From assembly GCA_016930155.1 (NCBI GenBank), contig JAFGHL010000072.1:1-38993 (forward strand): a stretch of DNA of 38,993 bases. The letters run 5' to 3'. The position numbers and the translations under genes are program-made. Below are positions 1 to 9,358 of this stretch, piece by piece; position 1 is the first letter of the stretch; the number at the start of each line of letters is the position of its first letter. The notes below the pieces were generated by a model. The model did not search any database. It was not told the origin of the DNA and was given only the letters and a program-made list of their open reading frames with translations. This DNA comes from Dehalococcoidia bacterium (GTDB lineage: Bacteria > Chloroflexota > Dehalococcoidia > GIF9 > UBA5629).

Positions 1-1047
1 CGTGGTAGCCGATGCATCGGTTGCAGACTTATCATATTTAATGGCGATTATCTCATCTGCGTTGAATCCGTTGCCGTCAATTCGCACATCCCTGCTGCCG
101 ATGACGGTACTGGGGGTAAGTTGAATACTGGATGTGACCTCAAATTCCAGGTCGGGCACAATACCGATGGGTGTAAAGCTGCTGCCGTAAACGCCCAGTA
201 TATGCCGTCCCTTTACGGAGGGCGGCACGGTGATGACGTAGCTGAATGTGCCGTTGGGCTGAGCCACCACGTTGGTATCAAGTATGGGGCCGTCCCACGT
301 GAATGTCAGGCCGTCTTCTCCGGGTCTGAAACCGACACCGGTAATGGTTACCTTGGTTCCGACCGGGCCTGATGAGGGTGTCGATTTACAGAAAGGAGAT
401 ACCGTGAATACCAGGTCAGGAACTTCGCCCGGGCCTGTGGAGGCGCTGGTAGCGCTTATAAGGTATTCGCCCTTCGGCGCAGTGGGCACCTCGAACTGGG
501 AACTCCATGATCCTGTTTTATCAGCCTTGATGGGCGATTTAGATAGTGGATTTCCGTCCCAGGTGAATTTGATATCGCCCTCGTTGGGCGCAAAGCCGTA
601 GCCGAAAACATAGATACGGGTGTTAATCTTGCCCCAGGGTGGCTCACAGATAATGCTTGGCCGTACGGAAAAATTAGAGGTTGCCGTGATATTTGACCAG
701 TTGCTATCATCAGTTACCTTGACTGCATGGATGCCTTTGGATGAGGCAGGAACATCAAACTTATGATTGATCTCTCCCGATTTGGATATGGGAACATTCT
801 GTACAAGTTTTTTATCATCCCAGTAAATCGTCGCCACTTTGCCGATAAACCCCTCACCGGTTATAGTTATGCTGGCGCCTATCTTACCCGAGTCAGGATT
901 CAGCATGACAGATGTGGCATAGGCATGGGAAGGCATCATTAATATGCCGAGCAGCATAACGGAGAGTAATGCTGAGATGGCCAATAGAAACCTGGGTAGA
1001 ACAATAACCTTGCTGTTGCGATACATCAATTTAATCATGTTATCCAT
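1..1047 (-). CDS. Exported protein with about four IPT/TIG-like Ig-fold repeats (3' end beyond window)
   Basis: Open minus-strand frame from ATG at 1047 (or 1038) to base 1 with no stop in the segments translated; absent from ORF track, probably because it has no stop in the window. N-terminus MDNMIKLMYRNSKVIVLPRFLLAISALLSVMLLGILMMPSHAYA is signal-peptide-like; repeats carry ITGEGF, VFGYGF, ITGVGF, IDGNGF with YWDD/TWDG motifs. Confidence 0.85.
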   Translation of the reverse strand, partial: MDNMIKLMYRNSKVIVLPRFLLAISALLSVMLLGILMMPSHAYATSVMLNPDSGKIGASITITGEGFIGKVATIYWDDKKLVQNVPISKSGEINHKFDVPASSKGIHAVKVTDDSNWSNITATSNFSVRPSIICEPPWGKINTRIYVFGYGFAPNEGDIKFTWDGNPLSKSPIKADKTGSWSSQFEVPTAPKGEYLISATSASTGPGEVPDLVFTVSPFCKSTPSSGPVGTKVTITGVGFRPGEDGLTFTWDGPILDTNVVAQPNGTFSYVITVPPSVKGRHILGVYGSSFTPIGIVPDLEFEVTSSIQLTPSTVIGSRDVRIDGNGFNADEIIAIKYDKSATDASATT

Positions 1048-1130
1048 ACCCTGAAAATACTTACAAATCAAGTGTAAGCTTATAATAAAAAGGTTGATAA
1101 ATCAATTATATAAATGTAATGGCCACTGGT

Positions 1131-1160
1131 TTGACACTGCGTATACTATGTTGATAGACT
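1131..1160 (+). promoter_or_regulatory. Candidate sigma70-type promoter for tRNA-Asp
   Basis: Perfect TTGACA at 1131-1136, 18-nt spacer, TAGACT at 1155-1160, about 46 nt upstream of the tRNA. Confidence 0.45.
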
Positions 1161-1206
1161 TTACAGCAGTTTCAGCCTCGTCTCGCTGCTTTTTGTGCGT
1201 GTCCAT

Positions 1207-1280
1207 GGCCCCGTGGTGTAGCGGTCTAACATGCCACCCTGTCACGGTGGAGATCGTGGGTTCGAATCCCATCGGGGTCG
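1207..1280 (+). tRNA. tRNA-Asp (GTC)
   Basis: Acceptor GGCCCCG/CGGGGTC, D-arm GTGTAGC..., anticodon loop around GTC (CCACCCTGTCACGGTGG), TTCGAATCC T-loop, discriminator G. Confidence 0.95.
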
Positions 1281-1372
1281 TATCTAATTCCTTTATAGCT
1301 TGACACCCAACTGCTTTTTCTATAGCATTGCCGTCATCCGAAAAGCTCCGTATAATCGATTATGAGGGCATT

Positions 1373-1999
1373 ATGATCGATACAGCGACAGTTGCAGTGC
1401 TGGCAACAGGGGCCTTTTTTCTGGGAGCCTGTCCTTTTTCACTGTGGATCGGCAGGTTGAAACTGCGAAAGGACATAAGGAAATTCGGGGACGGTAACCC
1501 CGGCGCAGCCAACGTTTTCAAAGCAGGGGGAAAGGCCTGGGGTGTTATTGCACTGGTAGCGGACATTCTCAAAGGCTTGCCCTTTATCCTTATAGCTCTA
1601 TTCGTATTTGACTATTCTCAGCCGGTCGGCTACATCATCGCTGTTTGCGCGGTTCTCGGTCACGCGTTCTCCCCCTTCCTCGGATTTCATGGCGGAAAGG
1701 CGCTGGCGGTATTCGCCGGGACACTGGTTGCCCTGAGTCAGTGGGATGTCATAATGTGCCTGGCTATACTGTTCTTTATCGGATTTCTCTTTATCAGTAA
1801 CGACGCATGGACGGTCATGTGCGGGCTGGCCGGAACACTGGTGTACCTGTCGCTGACAGGGGCGGATACCTGGAAAATAGCCTTTATGGCCTGCATCACT
1901 GCCATTCTTCTTATCAAGCACTTGCAGGGATTGAAAACCTCACCCGGCACTTCCGGTCGATTGCTAAGCTGGATCAGGTCGAGAAGGAAAACAGCCTGA
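1373..1999 (+). CDS. PlsY-like glycerol-3-phosphate acyltransferase family membrane protein (divergent)
   Basis: PlsY-like motifs IRKFGDGNPGAANVFKAGG and GHAFSPFLGFHGGKAL; hydrophobic. ATG 1373 with upstream GAGGGC is a better start than 1328. Confidence 0.75.
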   Translation: MIDTATVAVLATGAFFLGACPFSLWIGRLKLRKDIRKFGDGNPGAANVFKAGGKAWGVIALVADILKGLPFILIALFVFDYSQPVGYIIAVCAVLGHAFSPFLGFHGGKALAVFAGTLVALSQWDVIMCLAILFFIGFLFISNDAWTVMCGLAGTLVYLSLTGADTWKIAFMACITAILLIKHLQGLKTSPGTSGRLLSWIRSRRKTA

Positions 2000-2023
2000 C
2001 ATAATATTAAGGGATTGATATAA

Positions 2024-3187
2024 ATGATATATCAATTGTTTGTACTGGCCGGTCTGGCATTATTCTTTATTAACCTTATTCTAAACCTGGCCACCCTGAA
2101 AAAGCCCTCCCGGAAAGCGGCTGTGCCCCCTGACCAGCCTCTCGTGTCGGTCCTGATCCCGGCCAGAGATGAAGAGGAGAACATAGGCAGGTGCCTCACC
2201 TCGGTCTTGAATCAGGATTATCCCAATTTCGAAGTGCTTGTGCTCGATGATAACTCCTCCGACCGAACAGCAGAGATAGTAGGCGGGTTAGGCGAAAAAG
2301 ATAAGAGGGTGCAATTAATAAAAGGTAAGCTGTTGCCCGATGGCTGGGCTGGAAAATGCTTCGCCTGCCACCAGCTTTCACATAATGCACGCGGCAGCTG
2401 GCTGCTTTTCATCGACGCTGATACGGTCAGCCGGTCTCACATGATCAGGAGCACGCTCCATCTGGCAATTTTGAATAATGCCGCTATGTTGTCCGGATTT
2501 CCCCGTCAGAAGGTCTCAGGTATAACCCAGAAGATCGTTATCCCCATCCTTTTCTATTTTCTCGTCATGAGCTGGTTCCCACTCTGGTTGTTCCATTCCT
2601 GGAAGAAGCCGGGGCCGACACTGGCCATCGGACAGTTTCTGCTGTTCAAACGCGAAGATTACCTGGGGATCGGGGGACACGAATCGGTTAAATCGAGGAT
2701 CATGGAGGACGTCTGGTTCGGCATCGAGATGCACAAGCAGGGGCGCCGCATTCTCTCGGTCAACCTGAGCGGGGTATTGACCACTAAAATGTATTCCAAT
2801 ATGGGGACTATGGCGGAAGGCTGCATCAAGTGGTTTTACTCGGTGTCATCCCTTTCTCCGCTGGTTATGGTCGGATCAGTACTTATAGCCTACATATTTT
2901 TCCTGGCGCCTTTTTACTGGGCATGTGCGCGCCCGATCAATGCACTGATTGCAGAAGGCTTCGTTATGGACTGGGGCGTCATTGTGCTGGTGCAGGTGGC
3001 GGTCATACTGCTGATGAGGGTTATTACAGACCTATATTTCAGGGGATCGAAGATCTCGTTTCTATTTCACCCGTTGGGCATTAGCTTTCTGATCCTTGCT
3101 GTGATTGTCGGGGCCTCACGCCGGGCCCTGGGTGCGGGCGTAGCCTGGAAAGATAGGGTTTACCAGAGTATTTCAAACATCAAGTAG
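2024..3187 (+). CDS. Family 2 glycosyltransferase, membrane-associated
   Basis: PLVSVLIPARDEEENIGRCLTSVLNQDYPNFEVLVLDDNSSDRT plus FIDADT (DxD) and C-terminal TM segments. Confidence 0.9.
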   Translation: MIYQLFVLAGLALFFINLILNLATLKKPSRKAAVPPDQPLVSVLIPARDEEENIGRCLTSVLNQDYPNFEVLVLDDNSSDRTAEIVGGLGEKDKRVQLIKGKLLPDGWAGKCFACHQLSHNARGSWLLFIDADTVSRSHMIRSTLHLAILNNAAMLSGFPRQKVSGITQKIVIPILFYFLVMSWFPLWLFHSWKKPGPTLAIGQFLLFKREDYLGIGGHESVKSRIMEDVWFGIEMHKQGRRILSVNLSGVLTTKMYSNMGTMAEGCIKWFYSVSSLSPLVMVGSVLIAYIFFLAPFYWACARPINALIAEGFVMDWGVIVLVQVAVILLMRVITDLYFRGSKISFLFHPLGISFLILAVIVGASRRALGAGVAWKDRVYQSISNIK

Positions 3188-3208
3188 AGATGGTTGACGG
3201 CAGGCCTG

Positions 3209-3847
3209 CTACAGATTATCACGTTTCATAAAAGGGCAGACGAACGTTTCCTTGCCTGTCTCTTTTGACCTGCTGGCCTCGTAAATAGCCTGGGCGAAAC
3301 CATCGGCCAGATCCGACAGCCTGTATCTGTCCTGATTATACAGCCAGTGAACTACCATGTGGCGCAGGGCGCCGTGATAAATATGCCCCAGCATATTGAG
3401 GTTTAGATCGCCGCGCAGTTCCCCCTTACGCTGTCCCTCCTCCATGATCTTCAGGAACAGGGAGCCCGATGCTTTGGCTGTTTTATAGGCTTTTTCAAAC
3501 TCATACCAGTAGCTAAGGTTTGTTCTGGCATACACCAGTTGGGCGATGTAGACATTGTCCTGGAAATAATTAAGGTAGTAGTGTGTCATCTGGTAGATCT
3601 TGTTTCTGGTATCGGCCAGACCGGCCAGATGCATGTCCAGCTCGCGGCTGGTCCTTTCTATGATAGTGCTGATCAATTGCACATAGAGGTCGTCCTTGTT
3701 TTTAAAGTGCTTGTAGATATTGGACGTTGTGACGCCCGCCTTCTCTGCAATATAGCGCATAGTGGCCTTCTCGAAATCTTCCTTGCTGAAGATATCAAGC
3801 GCCGCATGCATGATCAAAGCTTTGGTCGATTTCCCTTCAACTTTCAT
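3209..3847 (-). CDS. TetR/AcrR family transcriptional regulator
   Basis: N-terminal TetR HTH: ALIMHAALDIFSKEDFEKATMRYIAEKAGVTTSNIYKHFKNKDDLY. Confidence 0.93.
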   Translation of the reverse strand: MKVEGKSTKALIMHAALDIFSKEDFEKATMRYIAEKAGVTTSNIYKHFKNKDDLYVQLISTIIERTSRELDMHLAGLADTRNKIYQMTHYYLNYFQDNVYIAQLVYARTNLSYWYEFEKAYKTAKASGSLFLKIMEEGQRKGELRGDLNLNMLGHIYHGALRHMVVHWLYNQDRYRLSDLADGFAQAIYEASRSKETGKETFVCPFMKRDNL

Positions 3848-3930
3848 ACTGACTTTCCCGCTAAAGATATAGGATGGCCGCTGCCTTTGTTTTCCGTCAG
3901 TTTGACAGATTACTATTTCATATGATATAA

Positions 3931-3999
3931 AGTGAACGTTGTTCCGACAGATATAATTCCATTATAAGGTACAAGCCCATTTGTGTAACATTGTTCACT
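3931..3999. promoter_or_regulatory. Pair of candidate TetR operators between the TetR gene and the acyl-CoA operon
   Basis: GTGAAC-GTT-GTTCCG at 3932-3946 and GTAAC-ATT-GTTCACT at 3985-3999; dyad centres 52 bp apart; AGTGAAC and GTTCACT are exact reverse complements. Confidence 0.45.
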
Positions 4000-4142
4000 A
4001 ATAATTAAGGTTATACCATTTTGCTCGGGCACAGGTCAATGGGCAGAGGTAAAGTAAAGAGAAAGACATGGGACATGCGATAGCAGCCGCGATTATCAGC
4101 GCCACTTAGATTACATAACCTTTATTTGTTTAAGGAGCGGGT

Positions 4143-5348
4143 ATGGATTTTAAGTTCGGCGAGAAAGAGGAGAAACTAAGGGCGGAGATCAGGGCTTTTG
4201 CTCGGGTGGAATTATCGGGACACTCCGTCGTCAGCGGCCTGGAGGAGGAGGGAAGAGACGAGGATTGGGAATTCACCATGCAGATGTCCAGGAAACTATC
4301 GCAAAAGGGGTGGCTGACCATGGCCTGGCCTAAAGAGTACGGGGGCCAGGGCGCATCTCCCTTTGAACAGCTTGTATACATCGATGAAGCCAGCTACCAG
4401 GGTATTCCGGGCACTACCATGGGAGTAAGCGGTATAGGTTGGGTGGGGCAGTCACTCATGCTTTTCGGCAGCGAGGAACAGCGTAAAAAATATATACCCT
4501 CCATTGCGGCCGGCGAACCCGACGGAGTATGGTGCACCGCCTACAGTGAGCCCAATGCCGGCTCCGATTTTGCTAATATTCAAACCAAGGCAATTAAAAG
4601 TGGCGACGAATACATTCTAAACGGGCAGAAGATATGGACCAGCTGCGCTCATAGGGCCAGGTGGTGCTGGATAGCGGTGAGGACCGACCCCGGCGCTCAA
4701 AAAAAGCAGCATGGCATAAGCCTGCTGATACTCGATATGAAAAGCCCGGGAATCACCATTAAACCTATCATAAACTTTGCCGGCGTACACATCTTCAACG
4801 AGTTATTTTTCGATAATGTTAAGGTCCCGGTGGCCAACCTGGTGGGGACCGAGAACCGCGGCTGGTATCACTTGATGCAGTCCCTGGCTTTCGAGAGACA
4901 TAGCATCGCTCCGCAGTTCGGAGGTATGTCAAGGAGGATACTGGAGACGATCATTAAATTCACCCATGAAATAAGGTATAATGGCACGGCGCTGGCTGAA
5001 GACCCGGTGGTCAGGCACAAGCTGGCTGAGAGGGCGTTGGAGATGGAGACGCTTAAAATGTTCAGCTATGAGATTACGTGGAAGATGAGCAGGGGGGTCA
5101 TACCCATTTACGAGGCAGCCAGGAATAAAGTTTATTGTGATCTGGTAATGCAGCGTCTTGCCACCACCGGCTCGGAGATCATCGGCGCCTATTCTCAGGT
5201 TGATATGTGGTCCAAATGGGCTAAAGTCATGGGTAATGTTACGCGCCTTTACATGATGTTCCCGGGCATCTCCATCGCGGGTGGCACCGACGAGGTGCAA
5301 AAGAATATCGTGGGGCAATTCAAGCTGGGTCTGCCGAGGGCATATTAA
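4143..5348 (+). CDS. Acyl-CoA dehydrogenase
   Basis: ACAD motifs: WCTAYSEPNAGSDFANIQTKA, GQKIWTSCAHRA, SIAGGTDEVQKNIVGQFKLGLPR. Confidence 0.93.
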   Translation: MDFKFGEKEEKLRAEIRAFARVELSGHSVVSGLEEEGRDEDWEFTMQMSRKLSQKGWLTMAWPKEYGGQGASPFEQLVYIDEASYQGIPGTTMGVSGIGWVGQSLMLFGSEEQRKKYIPSIAAGEPDGVWCTAYSEPNAGSDFANIQTKAIKSGDEYILNGQKIWTSCAHRARWCWIAVRTDPGAQKKQHGISLLILDMKSPGITIKPIINFAGVHIFNELFFDNVKVPVANLVGTENRGWYHLMQSLAFERHSIAPQFGGMSRRILETIIKFTHEIRYNGTALAEDPVVRHKLAERALEMETLKMFSYEITWKMSRGVIPIYEAARNKVYCDLVMQRLATTGSEIIGAYSQVDMWSKWAKVMGNVTRLYMMFPGISIAGGTDEVQKNIVGQFKLGLPRAY

Positions 5349-5365
5349 TAATCAAGGGGTTCGAG

Positions 5366-6499
5366 ATGGATTTTGATTTTAACGAACAGCAGAATATGTT
5401 GAAGACCATGGCCAGGGATTTCCTGGTGAATGAGTGTCCCAAAGCCAGGGTCAGGGAGCTGGAGGTTGATGAGAGGGGATACGATCCTGCAATGTGGGCC
5501 AAGATGGTTGAACTGGGCTGGTTGGGATTGATATTCCCCGAGCAATATAATGGTACCGGCGCTGAATTTCTTGACCTGGTGGTGTTGATGGAGGAGATGG
5601 GAAGGAATATAACGCCCGGGCCTTTCTTTTCAACCGTTGTGCTGTGTTCAATCCCCATCTTGAAATTCGGCACTGCCACACAGAAAGCGAAATATCTCAC
5701 GCCCATTGCAGATGGCAAAAGCATCTGGTCACTGGCCCTTACCGAGAAGTCGGGGCGATTTGAAGCTGCTGACATTACGGCTCACGCAGAATTTGACGGT
5801 AAGAACTACATTATAAATGGCGAAAAATGGTTTGTGCCCTATGCACATGTTGCGGATCATCTGCTGGTTTTATGCAGGACGGAAAAGACGGGGTCGCCGG
5901 AGAGCGGGCTGACCCTGTTCGTGGTAAAAGCGGCCAGCCGCGGCGTGAAAATAGAGTTAATCCCTACGATTGCAGGCGACGGCCAATGCAGAGTGCGTAT
6001 CAAGAATGTCAAGGTTGGCAGGTCGGATGTCATTGGGAAGAAAGGAGATGGCTGGAAAGCAATCTCATACATGGCTCAGCGAGCTACGGTGCTTAAATGT
6101 GCCGAGGTTGCCGGCGCTTGCCAGGCGGTGCTGGAGATGACGCAGGCTTATGCAAAGGACAGGACGCAATTCGATAAACCCATCGGGTCCTTCATGGCCA
6201 TACAGCATAAGCTCGTTGATATGCTCACCGATGTAGAGGGCCTGCAATATCTGGTGTACTATGCAGCCTGGATGCTGTCGACAGGCGCGAAAGCCGACAT
6301 GTACATCTCCCAGGCCAAGGCCAAGTCTAATGAAGTGTATCAGATGGTCTGCATCGAAGGTATCAAGATACACGGAGCCATCGGATTTACCATGGATCAT
6401 GATGTGGGTTGTTATTTCCGCCGTGTAAAGTCCTCCGAATTTATGCTGGGAGACACCGATCATCACCTGGAGAAAATCGCTGCCGGTATAGGACTTTAA
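5366..6499 (+). CDS. Acyl-CoA dehydrogenase (second subunit/paralog)
   Basis: ACAD motifs: LTEKSGRFEAADI, INGEKWFVPYAHVADHLLV, YAKDRTQFDKPIGSFMAIQHKLVDM, IHGAIGFTMDHDVGCYFRR. Confidence 0.93.
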   Translation: MDFDFNEQQNMLKTMARDFLVNECPKARVRELEVDERGYDPAMWAKMVELGWLGLIFPEQYNGTGAEFLDLVVLMEEMGRNITPGPFFSTVVLCSIPILKFGTATQKAKYLTPIADGKSIWSLALTEKSGRFEAADITAHAEFDGKNYIINGEKWFVPYAHVADHLLVLCRTEKTGSPESGLTLFVVKAASRGVKIELIPTIAGDGQCRVRIKNVKVGRSDVIGKKGDGWKAISYMAQRATVLKCAEVAGACQAVLEMTQAYAKDRTQFDKPIGSFMAIQHKLVDMLTDVEGLQYLVYYAAWMLSTGAKADMYISQAKAKSNEVYQMVCIEGIKIHGAIGFTMDHDVGCYFRRVKSSEFMLGDTDHHLEKIAAGIGL

Positions 6500-6667
6500 A
6501 AGGTCGATCGCGTGACATTATAGGTGACGGGCAGTCATAAGCCTATAAGGAGAGGCAAGGTCCGGAACATAGCTGATATTGTGATGATATGTGATATGGT
6601 GTAAAATCTGTCGCTGATGGGTTGGCAGGCACTCTAAAAATAATTAATTCAGTTTTAAGGAGGAAAA

Positions 6668-8110
6668 ATGGTAGGTATCAAGTCGTATGGTGCGCACATA
6701 CCCAGGTTTCGTTTGGATCGAAATATCATGCAGATGTCCCTTTTGTTTCTTGGGTTTGCCCCGTTAAGGGGCGAGAAAGCCGTGGCCAACTGGGACGAGG
6801 ACAGCGTCACCATGGCAGTGGCTGCTGCCACGGACTGCTTGCAAGGTGAAGACGCGTCAAAGGTAGACGGGCTTTACTTCGCCTCCACTTCTCAAACGTA
6901 TGCCCTGAGACAGAACGCCGGCATCATCGCTGCTGCGCTGGACCTTAATACAGATTGCAGGGCATTCGATTTTACCGATTCCACCAAGTCAGGCACCAGC
7001 GCGTTGCTGGCTGCTGCCGATGCAATCTCGGCAGGCTCCCTTAACAGCTGTCTGGTCTGCGCCGCCGACATGCGTGTTAGCAAAGTAGGCAGCAACGGCG
7101 ATTACACTTATGGTGACGGAGGGGCGGCCTTCTTGCTGGGCAAGGACGATGTTATCGCCAATATCGAAGGCTCTTACTCGACCACCCATGATTTCGTTGA
7201 CCGGCGGCGACTGGAAGGCGAGCGCCTGGAGCATATGTGGGAGGAGCGCTTTATCCGAGATGCTGGCTATCTGAAGTTTATTCCCGAGGCGGCGGCAGGA
7301 TTGGCCAAGAAATATAAGCTGAATGTGAAGGATTTTTCCAAGGTTATCTATGCCTGTGCCTTTGGTGGCGCGCATGCCGCGCTGGGCAGAAATCTCGGGC
7401 TTGCTCCCGAGCAAATTCAGGATCCTATGCTGACTACGGTCGGAGACACCGGTGTCGCACAGACATTGATGATGCTGGTAGCGGCGCTGGAAGATGCCAA
7501 GGCGGGAGACAAGATCATGGTCATCAGCTTTGGTCAGGGCTGTGACGCTTTCTATCTGACCGTGACCGATAAAATTACCAAGATCAAGGGCAAGAAGGCT
7601 GTCAAGAGGAACATGGCCAATAAGGCCGCGCTGGGCAGCTATGAGAAATATCTGGCTTTCCGCAAACTGATGCCCTGTGAGATAGGTATCAGAGGCGAAG
7701 AGGCTTTGTTCACCTCGTTCTCCGTTGTATCTAGGGATACCAGGGAGCTTTATGGCATGGTCGGGTTCAAATGCAAGAAATGCGGCACTCCGAGTTATCC
7801 GCCACAGAGGATATGCGTTAACCCGGATTGCGGTGCGGTGGATCAATATGATCCGTATCGCTTTACAGATAAAAAAGCCACGCTTTTCACCTACACCAGC
7901 GACTTTCTGGCGGCCAGCATCGATCCGCCTGCGTCTTACGGGTACGTTGACTTCGAAGGTGGTGGCAGGGCCGGCGTGGATCTCACCGACTGTGATGCCA
8001 ATGCATTGAGCGTAGGAATGCCGGTTGAGCTGACATTCAGGATTAAATATGCCGATGAAAAGCGCGCCGCCGTAAACTACGGCTGGAAGGCAATGCCCGT
8101 CATCGCCTAA
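6668..8110 (+). CDS. HMG-CoA-synthase-like protein fused to C-terminal DUF35 (zinc ribbon plus OB-fold)
   Basis: SD AGGAGG before ATG. N-terminal thiolase-fold HMGCS-like region (YGDGGAAFLLG); C-terminal GFKCKKCGTPSYPPQRICVNPDCGAVDQ zinc ribbon followed by OB-like region. Confidence 0.85.
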   Translation: MVGIKSYGAHIPRFRLDRNIMQMSLLFLGFAPLRGEKAVANWDEDSVTMAVAAATDCLQGEDASKVDGLYFASTSQTYALRQNAGIIAAALDLNTDCRAFDFTDSTKSGTSALLAAADAISAGSLNSCLVCAADMRVSKVGSNGDYTYGDGGAAFLLGKDDVIANIEGSYSTTHDFVDRRRLEGERLEHMWEERFIRDAGYLKFIPEAAAGLAKKYKLNVKDFSKVIYACAFGGAHAALGRNLGLAPEQIQDPMLTTVGDTGVAQTLMMLVAALEDAKAGDKIMVISFGQGCDAFYLTVTDKITKIKGKKAVKRNMANKAALGSYEKYLAFRKLMPCEIGIRGEEALFTSFSVVSRDTRELYGMVGFKCKKCGTPSYPPQRICVNPDCGAVDQYDPYRFTDKKATLFTYTSDFLAASIDPPASYGYVDFEGGGRAGVDLTDCDANALSVGMPVELTFRIKYADEKRAAVNYGWKAMPVIA

Positions 8111-8138
8111 GTAATTAGAAAACAAGGAGGATAATTAG

Positions 8139-9332
8139 ATGGCAGAAGGAATTAGAGATAAAGTAGCCATAATCGGAATGGGCTGCACCAAGTTTGGAGA
8201 GCGTTTCGATGTTGGACCGCAGGATCTCATTGTGGAAGCGTTTACTGAATGCCTGCAGGATGCGGGCATTGAAAAGAAGGCTATACAGGCAGCCTGGTGG
8301 GGCGTGCACATGCCGGATATCAGCGTGGGCCGCGGCGCCACTGTGCTGAGCATGGCACTCAAGCTCCCCTTTATTCCGGTCACGAGGGTGGAGAATTTCT
8401 GTGCCACCGGTTCCGAAGCCCTGCGCGGGGCTGTCTACGCAGTTGCATCAGGCGCCTATGATATCTGTCTGGCGCTTGGCATGGAGAAGCTGAAGGACAC
8501 CGGCTACGCCGGGCTGCCCCTGGCCGGCGGTATGGGCTACAAGGCGCCCTTGTTCATGTTTAACCTGACCGCGCCGGGCGGTTTCGCCATGATGGCTACA
8601 AAGTATTTCTCGCAGTATAACCTCAGCCCGCAGGATGGCAAGGCGATGCTGGCCAAGGTCTCGGCCAAGAGTCACAAGAACGGCGCTCTAAATCCCAAAG
8701 CGCACCTGCGTAAAGAGGTTACTGTGGAGCAAATCATAAATGCACCTATTATCGCCTGGCCGCTGGGCCTTTTCGACTGCTGCGGTGTGAGCGACGGCGC
8801 TGCCGCTGCCATAGTCTGCCGGGCCGATATGGCCAAGAAGTTCAGGCAGGACCCTGTATTGGTGAAATCCATGCAGATATCGGTGTCTTCAGGAGAAGAA
8901 ATGTACTATACCAAATGGGATGGGTCACATGTGGAGACAGCATACCGCGCCGGGATTGCAGCTTATAAAGAGGCCGGGATCAAGAATCCGCGCGAAGAGG
9001 TCAGTATGGCGGAGGTACACGATTGCTTTTCAATTACGGAAGCAGTCACCATGGAGGACCTGCAGTTTAGCCCCAGGGGCAAGGTTAAGGACGATATCGA
9101 AGCCGGACGCTTTAATTCGGACGGCGCTCAGCCCATACAGATCGACGGTGGCCTCAAGTGTTTCGGCCATCCTATCGGCGCCAGCGGCCTGAGGATGATG
9201 TACGAGATGTACAAGCAGCTGCAGGGCAAGGCCGACAAGCGGCAGTTAAAGGATCCCAAGATCGGCCTGACCCACAATATGGGCGGATTCCCAGCGATGA
9301 ATGTTGTCAGCGTCTGCATCGTCGGCAAATAA
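8139..9332 (+). CDS. Thiolase family protein (SCP2/acetyl-CoA acetyltransferase type)
   Basis: VENFCATGSEALRGAVYAVASG (nucleophile Cys), EVHDCFSITE, CFGHPIGASGLRM; SD AAGGAGG. Confidence 0.92.
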   Translation: MAEGIRDKVAIIGMGCTKFGERFDVGPQDLIVEAFTECLQDAGIEKKAIQAAWWGVHMPDISVGRGATVLSMALKLPFIPVTRVENFCATGSEALRGAVYAVASGAYDICLALGMEKLKDTGYAGLPLAGGMGYKAPLFMFNLTAPGGFAMMATKYFSQYNLSPQDGKAMLAKVSAKSHKNGALNPKAHLRKEVTVEQIINAPIIAWPLGLFDCCGVSDGAAAAIVCRADMAKKFRQDPVLVKSMQISVSSGEEMYYTKWDGSHVETAYRAGIAAYKEAGIKNPREEVSMAEVHDCFSITEAVTMEDLQFSPRGKVKDDIEAGRFNSDGAQPIQIDGGLKCFGHPIGASGLRMMYEMYKQLQGKADKRQLKDPKIGLTHNMGGFPAMNVVSVCIVGK

Positions 9333-9358
9333 AGGTATAATTCGGGAGGTTTTGTTAA

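Noticed and set aside
121-710. Small ORFs listed at the left edge
   Set aside because: Lie in other frames over the edge-truncated IPT/TIG protein; no domain-like sequence.
6989-8125. 378-aa minus-strand ORF
   Set aside because: Lies antisense to the HMGCS-like/DUF35 gene, which has clear motifs and an SD; composition looks like reverse-frame translation.
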